A stretch of DNA of 5,679 bases from Halovivax sp. Its GTDB lineage: Archaea; Halobacteriota; Halobacteria; Halobacteriales; Natrialbaceae. Every line of letters begins with the position of its first letter. Positions within the stretch are counted from its first letter, which is position 1. The stretch is taken from positions 1-5,679 of the forward strand of contig SKPV01000115.1 in NCBI GenBank assembly GCA_007119345.1, in the 5' to 3' direction. A program made the translations under genes and the position numbers. Of this stretch, positions 1-5,013 are shown one piece after another. The notes beneath the pieces were generated by a model that worked only from the letters and a program-made list of their open reading frames with translations, made no database searches and had not been told where the DNA came from.

Positions 1-662
1 GCGAAGACGTACCCCCACGCGCGTCCCCGGTGGAGCCAGACGGCCGCGATCCCGAGGGCCGGGACGACGACCGCGAGGTCGAGCACGTAGGTGTGGATCG
101 CCGCCTCGCCGAGTTCCTCGAGGACGAGCGGCTCCGTCCCGGCGAGGATCGCCGGGACGAGGTCGGCCAGCCACATCGCCGCGAGTCCGACCGCCGTCAC
201 GCCCAGAAAGCCCGCGTAGAGCGGTCGTGAGATGCGTCCGTCGAGACGGCGCCGGACCGGTTCCGGGTTCGTGCGCGCGACGCCCCCGACGAGGGTCCAG
301 AGCGAGAGGGCGACCAACGCGACGTAGCCCGGAAAGAACGCGTTGAACGGCGTCGTGCCGGCGACCGACGCCCAGACGTATGTCGTGTAGGCGAGACCGC
401 CGAGCCAGAGGATCCGCCCGCGGAGCGAGCCCCGTCTCGCGTACCGCGTCCCGACCGCGAGGGCGGGAACGGCGACGAACAGGATCGCGGCGTCCTGGGC
501 GCGCAGTCGGAGCAGCAGCTCCCCTTCGACGCCGTAGTGGCCCGACCGGAGCAGGCCGAGGAGGGTGGCGGCGACGGAGAGGACGAGGATCGCCGCCGTT
601 GCGGCGAGGGACGAGCGGTCGAGGCCGGGAACGGTGTCGGGACGGGAGGAGGCGCGGGTCAC
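1..662 (-). CDS. Multi-pass integral membrane protein, unknown function (3' end cut by the window edge)
   Basis: The reverse strand from the GTG at 662-660 reads open to the window edge, giving 220 codons with strong G/C at third positions. The protein is hydrophobic, with probable membrane segments near residues 19-38, 56-71, 84-102, 110-128, 148-173 and 193-211. Short loops between them are rich in arginine (for example RTNPEPVRRRLDGR, residues 130-143). The last visible stretch, VLDLAVVVPALGIAAVWL followed by the RGRAWGYVFA segment, resembles a motif I recall from conserved membrane proteins of unknown function in archaea and bacteria. No catalytic motif is visible, so no role is assigned. 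The frame stays open upstream, so a GTG at 734-732 is an alternative start. I prefer 662 because an AT-rich TATA-like stretch lies about 35 bases upstream and the extra 24 residues look non-membrane and unremarkable. The C-terminus is outside the window. Confidence 0.75.
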   Translation of the reverse strand, partial: MTRASSRPDTVPGLDRSSLAATAAILVLSVAATLLGLLRSGHYGVEGELLLRLRAQDAAILFVAVPALAVGTRYARRGSLRGRILWLGGLAYTTYVWASVAGTTPFNAFFPGYVALVALSLWTLVGGVARTNPEPVRRRLDGRISRPLYAGFLGVTAVGLAAMWLADLVPAILAGTEPLVLEELGEAAIHTYVLDLAVVVPALGIAAVWLHRGRAWGYVF

Positions 663-693
663 GGGGATCCCGAAGGGAGTAGGCGGCCGGCGG

Positions 694-702
694 AGATAAT
701 CG
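694..702 (-). promoter_or_regulatory. Possible TATA-like promoter element of the left membrane protein gene
   Basis: On the reverse strand the short AT-richer stretch TCGATTATC stands out in a very GC-rich surround. It ends about 32 bases before the GTG at 662. Archaeal TATA boxes sit about 27 bases before transcription start, so this would give a leader of only a few bases, as is common in haloarchaea. The match to the haloarchaeal TATA consensus is weak. Confidence 0.25.
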
Positions 703-838
703 AAGGGGTGCGTCTCGGTCCCGAAGACTGCCACCGCGTCCCGCCGAGCGACGGCGCCGTCAGGTCCGCCAGCGTCACCTCCCGGCGACCGTCGGTGTAA
801 CCCGGCGGCCGGCGCAGCTCGATTCCGCCGGCCCAATC

Positions 839-1294
839 GTGACCGAGTCCGCGGCGATCGACCCCGACTTCTGGCGGCTGCTGGGGACGATCTCGGCGAC
901 GATGATCGGCCCGGTGTTTATCGGGACGACGTACTTCCTCGAGTCGGGCCGGGCGGAGTTCGACGTCTACCGTCGCGAGATGGCGGCGCTGACCGTCTCC
1001 GGCGCGCGGCTCGTCATCGCGTACTTCTCGACGACGCTCGTGCTCTCGCTGTTCCGGGAACCGTTCCTGCCCGAGGCGCTCACGGTCGTCGCGGTCGTCG
1101 CGCTCGCCGTCGGCGTCGTCGCGGTCACCCGGTCGACTAACGCGGCACTCCGCGCCTTCGAGGCGTCGCCCGGAACGGATCGACGCCGCCGCCGCGTTCG
1201 GCGGGGTCGGTATCATCGTCCCCCGCGAGTGGAACGTCGAACTCGACGTCTTGCCCGCCCGCAACGGCGCCTCGGACGACCGTCCGCGTCGTGA
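839..1294 (+). CDS. Small membrane protein, unknown function; C-terminal third probably out of frame
   Basis: The GTG at 839 opens a 151-codon frame. Residues 1 to about 112 look like a real protein: an acidic start (TESAAIDPDFWRLLG), hydrophobic segments near 14-34, 57-72 and 80-97, and a plausible loop FLESGRAEFDVYRREMAAL between the first two. After residue ~112 (base ~1172) the translation becomes low-complexity and arginine-rich (RRRRRVRRGRYHRPPR), typical of a wrong frame in GC-rich DNA. A different plus-strand frame there encodes a LiaF-like remnant. The intact ancestor probably ended near 'AFEASPG', and its own stop was lost when downstream sequence was joined to it. A functional protein with a random tail is possible. 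No convincing TATA element lies just upstream, and the frame is open above the GTG without a better start. Function not recognised. Confidence 0.5.
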   Translation: MTESAAIDPDFWRLLGTISATMIGPVFIGTTYFLESGRAEFDVYRREMAALTVSGARLVIAYFSTTLVLSLFREPFLPEALTVVAVVALAVGVVAVTRSTNAALRAFEASPGTDRRRRRVRRGRYHRPPRVERRTRRLARPQRRLGRPSAS

Positions 1295-1364
1295 GGGGCA
1301 GAACGAGGCTGTCGACCTGGTCGCGACCGACTTCGCCGCCTTCGGCGGCGTCTCCCTGACCGAC
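1170..1364 (+). pseudogene. Remnant of a LiaF-like (cell-envelope stress response type) C-terminal domain
   Basis: A plus-strand frame shifted by one from the 839 frame encodes about 65 residues with the hallmarks of the LiaF-like C-terminal domain. It begins PERIDAAAAFGGVGIIVPRE, followed by WNVELDVLP, then GASDDRPRR, and ends AVDLVATDFAAFGGVSLTD. The paired FGGV motifs and the 'VP.(E/D)W.V.LDV' strand are what I rely on. In the family a third FGG-type turn usually follows LDV; here that place reads ARNGAS. There is no start codon, no N-terminal membrane region and no stop after LTD; the frame runs on into unrelated sequence. It is therefore a fragment, probably joined by deletion or frameshift to the membrane gene starting at 839. 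In Firmicutes LiaF modulates the LiaRS envelope-stress system; the role of archaeal relatives is not known to me. Not expected to be functional. Confidence 0.6.
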
Positions 1365-1365
1365 A

Positions 1366-1388
1366 GATCGACGCGCCACGGGTCGATC
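1366..1388. repeat. Perfect 7-bp inverted repeat (hairpin) just after the LiaF-like remnant
   Basis: GATCGAC (1366-1372) and GTCGATC (1382-1388) are perfect inverse copies with a 9-base GC-rich loop. An alternative pairing, CGCGCC (1372-1377) with GGCGCG (1389-1394), overlaps it. The position two bases after the expected end of the LiaF-like domain would suit a former terminator structure, but no T-run follows on the plus strand. Confidence 0.35.
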
Positions 1389-1482
1389 GGCGCGCGTGGT
1401 CCATCGAAACCCCCAGCAGGTGATAAAAGCGGACTGCTGCATACGGAGGATGAGTTCAGCACCTGCTCGTTGGTAATTCCTC

Positions 1483-1941
1483 CTATTGCTTGTAGAACTC
1501 CTCGTGGACCCGTATCCCTTCGGTCTCGAGGACCGGGCCATCGACGTCCGTGGAGCCGCCTTTGCGTTCGATCAGGTCCTCGCAGGCGATTCCGCTTTTG
1601 GCCTTCCCTCGCACGTTCGCCAGCGACTCTCCGGAGACGCTGTAGACGACCCGATTCAGCCCGGCATAATAGATCGCAGTCGCACACATCTCGCACGGTT
1701 CGGTGCTGGTATACATGGTGCATCCCGCAAGGTCGTCAGCGTCAAGCTCGTGGGCCGCCCATCGCGCGAGTTTGAGTTCAGGATGGGCAGTGATATCGTT
1801 CTCGGTCACCGTGGTGTTCTTCGACCGCTTGACGACCACATCATCGACAGTGAGTAGCGATCCGAACGGGGTGTTCCCGCTGGAAACCGCCTCGCGCGCC
1901 AGCGCGATCGCTTCCCGGATATACCCCTCATCCGTGCTCAT
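1483..1941 (-). CDS. Zinc-dependent nucleoside/nucleobase deaminase (CDA/TadA/guanine deaminase superfamily)
   Basis: This complete 152-residue protein has the size of single-domain members of the cytidine/deoxycytidylate deaminase fold. The zinc site is visible: His53 and catalytic Glu55 in AHPEL (residues 52-56), then Cys83 and Cys86 in STEPCEMC (79-86). The substrate-pocket loop TPFGSLL (24-30) and the strand TVTENDIT (44-51) also fit. The AIYYAGLNRVVYSVSG stretch and the C-terminal pattern 'GPVLE.E...VHEEFY' match a branch of COG0590-type nucleoside deaminases more than tRNA-editing TadA. It should hydrolytically deaminate a nucleobase or nucleoside in the cytosol; the substrate cannot be read from sequence. 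The motif is HPE rather than the usual HAE. The ATG at 1941 has a TATA-like box at leaderless distance. GC is lower than in flanking genes (about 58% in the 60 bases at 1621-1680), hinting at later arrival. It is monocistronic, ending in TAG at 1485-1483. Confidence 0.93.
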   Translation of the reverse strand: MSTDEGYIREAIALAREAVSSGNTPFGSLLTVDDVVVKRSKNTTVTENDITAHPELKLARWAAHELDADDLAGCTMYTSTEPCEMCATAIYYAGLNRVVYSVSGESLANVRGKAKSGIACEDLIERKGGSTDVDGPVLETEGIRVHEEFYKQ

Positions 1942-1963
1942 ACGGTCACTTCTTCGGCCAGTA

Positions 1964-1977
1964 CTTAGTATTCGGTG
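1964..1977 (-). promoter_or_regulatory. Probable promoter (BRE plus TATA-like box) of the deaminase gene
   Basis: On the reverse strand ACCGAATACTAAGT precedes the deaminase ATG. CCGAA resembles the purine-containing TFB recognition element, and TACTAA, centred about 26 bases before the ATG, takes the TATA position. That spacing predicts a leaderless transcript starting at or next to the ATG, which is common in haloarchaea. The box also forms part of a near-palindrome (TACTAAGTA on this strand). Confidence 0.5.
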
Positions 1978-2490
1978 CGGTCTGCAGACTGCTCGATAAT
2001 AGTGACAACACAGTTGTGCTCGACCCCTGTCGTAGTGCCGTATTTGCGCACTGGATCTCGCAAAGTTGTGACTAATTATCCATATCTGTTAGAAAGAGTG
2101 TGCAATATCCATAGCGTGAGCGCACAAACCGACGCTGATCAACCCGAACGAGCCGCTCTGAACCGGCCGATCGGCAGATCTGTGTGTTCACCGCCGGGAC
2201 CTCGGCCACGTCCCGATCTCGCTCGTCGATCCGACTGTGTACCGATCGGTGACTGCCTGTCCCGATCCTGGCCGGTATCTCTTCGGTCGCCGTCGAACTC
2301 GATGGCGCCCCGCTCCGGGACCGCGCTCCCCCGCTCCGGAACACGCGCAGCTTCGTCGGGTATCCGGGCTACTATCGAGGGAGAGACAGCGTCCTCCCGG
2401 GTTCGTCGGGCCCGGACGTCGTCGTGAGCCGAACCCTCCCTCGAACCGTTCCATCCCTTCCGCGAACCGTTCCATCCCTTCCGCGAACCG
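1978..2490. other. Gene-poor region with low-GC core and repeats
   Basis: About 500 bases between the deaminase promoter and the stop codon of the propeller lipoprotein gene hold no convincing gene. The 60 bases at 2041-2100 are only about 38% GC by hand count, the lowest seen in the window. Open frames here are short or lack coding character. The stretch contains an imperfect inverted repeat (1995-2080), inner hairpins ACAAC/GTTGT (2005-2017) and AGTGC/GCACT (2034-2052), and two copies of TATCCATA (2077-2084, 2106-2113). It also has a palindrome ACCGATCGGT (2241-2250), a weak coding trace (2253-2522) and a tandem repeat (2442-2492). No transposase, tRNA or terminator is seen. Confidence 0.6.
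1995..2080. repeat. Imperfect inverted repeat, 15/16-base arms, 86 bp overall
   Basis: The left arm GATAATAGTGACAAC (1995-2009) pairs with the right arm GTTGTGACTAATTATC (2065-2080) with one mismatch and one unpaired base. The 55 bases between them hold a further hairpin, AGTGC/GCACT at 2034-2038 and 2048-2052. Another small hairpin (ACAAC/GTTGT) overlaps the left arm. The element lies 20-110 bases upstream of the deaminase TATA-like box. It could be a small non-autonomous mobile element with terminal inverted repeats, a structured RNA or a protein-binding region; sequence alone does not decide. Confidence 0.5.
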
Positions 2491-2519
2491 TTACCCGTCC
2501 GGGTCGAGCGTCGACAGCG
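2253..2519 (+). other. Weak trace of possible decayed coding sequence, plus strand
   Basis: Between in-frame stops (TGA at 2250-2252 and 2520-2522) the plus strand is open for 89 codons with no ATG and only a late GTG. Part of it has haloarchaeal-looking codon use and composition, for example ISSVAVELDGAPLRD, then FVGYPGYYRGRDS and GPDVVVSRTL. The tail translates the tandem repeat as RTVPSLP units and then overlaps the 3' end of the lipoprotein gene. No family is recognised, there is no start signal, and the opposite strand also has long open stretches. This may be a gene fragment or chance. Confidence 0.2.
2442..2492. repeat. 21-bp tandem repeat, 2.4 copies, abutting the lipoprotein stop codon
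   Basis: The unit CGAACCGTTCCATCCCTTCC plus a final G occurs perfectly at 2442-2462 and 2463-2483. A partial third copy of nine bases starts at 2484 and runs into the TAA stop (2493-2491, reverse strand) of the propeller lipoprotein gene. A degenerate shorter copy, CGAACCCTCCCT, lies just before at 2430-2441. The unit length is a multiple of three, so it would encode a 7-residue repeat if translated (RTVPSLP on plus; AEGMERF on minus), but no supported gene reads through it. It lies in the 3' untranslated region of the lipoprotein transcript. Confidence 0.9.
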
Positions 2520-4758
2520 TGAACCCCCACGTCACGTCGACGTCGTCGTCGCCGAACCCCTGTTCGAACGTGTATCCGTCGCCGTCGCGCGGGTCGTCCG
2601 TTTCGGGGTGAGCGGCGACGACGAACCGCGCGGTGCTCGTCTCGCCGGGATCGTACGCCGTCGTGCCTCCGCCGCGGGCGATCGATTCGTGTGGGAGGAA
2701 GGCGGGCTCCCACCAGCCGGCGTCGGTGCGGTCGACGAACCCCGGCGCGAACGTCTCCGCGGGCAGCAGCACCAGCCGTCGGCCCTCGGGACCGAGACCG
2801 ACGTACGAGCCGAAGGGCCAGCGCCGCATCGACGCGATCAGCGAGCGCTCGTCCGCGACGTTCTCGAACGTTATCTCGATCAGGCTCGGATGGGCGTCGG
2901 TTACCGGTTCGAGGACGTCGACCGCGAACTCGCCCATGAAGTCCTCCGGGAGATCGACCTCGTCCGCGACCGCGAGATCGTGGACGATATCGCCCTCGTC
3001 CCTCCCACACGCCGCGAGTTCGACGGCTCCCGTCACCTGGAACTCCCACCCGTCGTGACCGTTCCGGCCCTCCGCCGGCGTCAGGACGTTACCGACGGAG
3101 AATTCGTACGTTCCCGGTCGGATGCCGTGGGTCTCGTCCGAGAGCGCGTAGGTCTCGTTCACCGTCACACCAGGCGGGATCTCCGTCGACAGGGCGATGC
3201 TGTTCACCATCCCGACCCCGCGGTGGGGGGTCGTGTGAACGTGACCGCTCTTTTCGTAGGCCGGGGTCCACGCGACGAGGCCGTGATCCTGGTCCCCGTC
3301 GCGGAGTCTGAAGATCCCGAACGGCTCCGGCGCACCGGTCGAAAACCCCAGCGGCTCGTCGCCCTCGTTCGTCACGGCGAGGGTCACCGACACGCGTTCG
3401 TCCGCGTCGATCCGATCGCCCTCGATCGCGAACGAGACGTCTACGGGGGCGTCCTCGTCCACTGCGACGTCCCACTCCGCGTCGACGTCGAAGCCGTCCA
3501 TGCCGAACGGGAAGTCGCTCTCGGCGTAGCTCGGCGTCGCCGGGGTGGCGTCGCGGTCCGGGATCGGCTCCGCGTCGGCCGTCCAGACACCGGCGCGACC
3601 GTCCCCCGACTCGATCGCCAGCAACCGGCCGCCCACGCTCGCGTACAGGGTCCCGTCGGCGACGGCCGGGCTGCCGACCGGCCACTCGAACCGCAGCCAC
3701 CACTCGATCTCCCCCGTCGCGCGATCGAGGGCGTACACGCGGTAGCGGGTGGCGACGTAAACGGTCTCGTCCGTGACGACGACGCTCCCGGCCCCGAGGC
3801 CGTCGTCGTCACGGCGCCACTCGACGTCGCCGGTCGCCGCGTCCACCGCGAGCGCCCGCGAGACCCACGCGTCGTCCTCCTCATCGTCCTCCTGCCGGCC
3901 CGCAAGGTAGAGGGTCCCGTCGATCGCCGCGACGTCGGTGCCGCGGAAGCTCCCCTCGATCGTCCACTCGCGTTCGCCGGTCGCGGCGTCGTGGGCGAAC
4001 AGCGCACCGCGCGTGGCGGTGAAGACCATCCCGTCCGCGACGGTCGGGGGACCGCCGGCGCGGTCGATCGGCATCTCCCACTCGGTGTCACCGGTCGCGG
4101 CGTCGAGCGCGACCAGATCGTCGTTGCCGGCGACGAAGACGCGACCGTCGCCCACGGTCGGCGCCGTCAGGGTGTGGACGTCGCGGCGCCAGCGCCGCTC
4201 GCCGTCGTCGGCCGCGAGCGCGACGACCGGGCCGCCGCCGCCGGAGGCGGTGTAGACGGACTCCCCGTCGAGGACGAGGCCGCGCGTCGTATCCGTGCGG
4301 TCCGTCCACTCCTCCTCGCCCGACTCGGCGTCGATCGCGTACACGCCGCCCGCCGACGCGTACACGGTACCGTCCCCGACCGCGATCGCCCGTTCGATGT
4401 CCTCGTCGATCGACGCCCGCCACCGCCGTTCGCCGGTGGTCCGATCGAACGCGAAGACGGCCTCGTTGCGGAGGCCGCTGCCGACGTACACCGTTCCGTC
4501 GGCGACGACCGGGGCGGCGGTGAGCCCCCACGTGTCGCTCCACCAGCGGACCCGGCCGCCACCGTCCGGGCCGGTCGCGGTCGTGGCGCCGGTGTGCGCG
4601 GCGTCGGCCTGGAACTGCGGCCAGTCGTCGGCCAGTTCGTCGCGGTCGCTCGAGCCGCCAGGGTCGCCGGTGCCGCCGTAACAGCCGGCGAACAGGGCGG
4701 CAGTCCCGGCGGTCGCCCCGGCGAGGAGGGATCTCCGTCGCATACGTCGAGTCGACAT
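2491..4758 (-). CDS. Tat-exported lipoprotein: PQQ-like beta-propeller with two C-terminal beta-sandwich-like domains
   Basis: This 755-residue acidic protein begins with a twin-arginine signal (MRRRSLLAG, residues 6-14) and a lipobox ending at Cys26 (ALFAGC), so it should be exported folded by Tat and anchored by lipid outside the cell. Residues about 46-395 form PQQ-like (BamB/quinoprotein type) repeats of the form 'DGTVYV..G.V.ALDA.TGE..W'. The closing tryptophans at about 73, 113, 151, 190, 227, 265, 314 and 353 indicate an eight-bladed propeller. An acidic insert (EDDEEDD, ~290-296) lies in one blade. Residues about 438-575 resemble a BsuPI-type beta-sandwich (VTLAVTNEGDEPLGF, later GIRPGTYEFSVG), and about 608-755 form a second sandwich-like domain. 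No PQQ-enzyme catalytic site is seen, so a binding or scaffold role is likelier. The start could also be Met6 (ATG at 4743). A 6-bp inverted repeat brackets the first ATG. The 3' end meets a tandem repeat. Confidence 0.95.
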   Translation of the reverse strand: MSTRRMRRRSLLAGATAGTAALFAGCYGGTGDPGGSSDRDELADDWPQFQADAAHTGATTATGPDGGGRVRWWSDTWGLTAAPVVADGTVYVGSGLRNEAVFAFDRTTGERRWRASIDEDIERAIAVGDGTVYASAGGVYAIDAESGEEEWTDRTDTTRGLVLDGESVYTASGGGGPVVALAADDGERRWRRDVHTLTAPTVGDGRVFVAGNDDLVALDAATGDTEWEMPIDRAGGPPTVADGMVFTATRGALFAHDAATGEREWTIEGSFRGTDVAAIDGTLYLAGRQEDDEEDDAWVSRALAVDAATGDVEWRRDDDGLGAGSVVVTDETVYVATRYRVYALDRATGEIEWWLRFEWPVGSPAVADGTLYASVGGRLLAIESGDGRAGVWTADAEPIPDRDATPATPSYAESDFPFGMDGFDVDAEWDVAVDEDAPVDVSFAIEGDRIDADERVSVTLAVTNEGDEPLGFSTGAPEPFGIFRLRDGDQDHGLVAWTPAYEKSGHVHTTPHRGVGMVNSIALSTEIPPGVTVNETYALSDETHGIRPGTYEFSVGNVLTPAEGRNGHDGWEFQVTGAVELAACGRDEGDIVHDLAVADEVDLPEDFMGEFAVDVLEPVTDAHPSLIEITFENVADERSLIASMRRWPFGSYVGLGPEGRRLVLLPAETFAPGFVDRTDAGWWEPAFLPHESIARGGGTTAYDPGETSTARFVVAAHPETDDPRDGDGYTFEQGFGDDDVDVTWGFTLSTLDPDG

Positions 4759-4768
4759 GTTTGACTCG
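4748..4768. promoter_or_regulatory. Inverted repeat bracketing the lipoprotein start codon
   Basis: CGAGTC (4748-4753) and GACTCG (4763-4768) are perfect inverse copies, and the palindrome ACATGT lies between them. The centre falls exactly at the first base of the ATG (4758). In an mRNA with a leader, the start codon would sit in the hairpin loop. As DNA it could be an operator. A 6-bp arm pair can arise by chance. Confidence 0.4.
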
Positions 4769-4808
4769 TAAGTGGTTTTTGGAGGCTGAAACGACGGTTG
4801 TACCTTGG

Positions 4809-4876
4809 ACCGGTTCCGAAATCACCATCCCCAGCACGCCTTATATTTCCAATAATCGGTGGCGCGGAACCGGTTC
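4809..4876. repeat. Pair of ACCGGTTC direct repeats flanking the divergent TATA-like box
   Basis: ACCGGTTC occurs at 4809-4816 and 4869-4876, exactly 60 bases apart. Each sits in a palindromic setting: GGACCGGTTCC (4807-4817, one mismatched pair) and GAACCGGTTC (4867-4876, perfect). The AT-rich box at 4841-4848 lies midway. Paired sites around a shared promoter suit a regulator acting on both the lipoprotein and CPBP genes; this is inference. Confidence 0.4.
4841..4848. promoter_or_regulatory. TATA-like box in the divergent intergenic region
   Basis: TTATATTT is the most AT-rich short stretch between the two divergent genes and reads as a TATA-like box on either strand (AAATATAA in reverse). 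Reverse use would start transcription near 4815, leaving a leader of about 55-60 bases before the lipoprotein ATG. Forward use would start near 4870, leaving about 145 bases before the CPBP ATG. A second weak AT run on the reverse strand (CCAAAAACC, 4782-4774) is nearer the lipoprotein start. Direction is undecided. Confidence 0.4.
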
Positions 4877-4902
4877 TGCCACCCGCATTCGAATATGACG
4901 GC

Positions 4903-4914
4903 CGTGATATCACG
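4903..4914. repeat. Perfect 12-bp palindrome CGTGATATCACG upstream of the CPBP gene
   Basis: CGTGATATCACG equals its own reverse complement over all 12 bases. It lies about 100 bases before the CPBP start codon and 55 bases after the TATA-like box. A further inverted repeat, GATCCG/CGGATC (4918-4923 and 4932-4937, 8-base loop), follows immediately. Dimeric regulators bind such sites; with forward transcription from the nearby box these would instead lie in the mRNA leader. Confidence 0.45.
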
Positions 4915-5013
4915 ACGGATCCGACGTCCACCGGATCGGACACCTGCGAGCGAGACGTCCACAGCATCGGGCGGCCGCGACGCTTTCTCCGTCGGGAGCC
5001 TACAGCGGACACG

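Noticed and set aside
30..800. Three overlapping plus-strand frames opposite the left membrane gene
   Set aside because: Translations are dominated by R, G, E and D without domain features; the reverse frame has a coherent membrane-protein profile.
1213..1404. Reverse-strand ATG at 1404 preceded by a TATA-like TTTTATC at about 1431-1425
   Set aside because: The promoter-like spacing is tempting, but the 63-codon product is almost pure arginine-rich noise and overlaps the LiaF-like remnant.
659..1723. A 354-codon reverse-strand frame covering the membrane gene, the LiaF-like remnant and part of the deaminase
   Set aside because: It is low-complexity and arginine-rich over most of its length and overlaps better-supported genes. 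Its tail (731-835, for example ELRRPPGYTDGRREVTLADL) looks somewhat protein-like, but matches nothing I recognise and has no start of its own.
2313..2347. Two near-copies of CCCCGCTCCGG about 20 bases apart
   Set aside because: Short GC-rich similarity that is expected by chance in this composition.
2442..2492. Start of a CRISPR array
   Set aside because: The copies are directly adjacent with no spacers; this is a simple tandem repeat.
2608..4764. A 718-codon open frame on the plus strand opposite the propeller lipoprotein gene
   Set aside because: It is antisense to a gene with clear Tat signal, lipobox and propeller repeats; its translation is arginine-rich and non-repetitive in protein terms. 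Long antisense frames are expected in GC-rich haloarchaeal DNA.
4088..4837. Reverse-strand frame starting at 4837, close to the TATA-like box
   Set aside because: After a short ordinary start it is out of frame with the lipoprotein gene and arginine-rich; it is a shadow of that gene.
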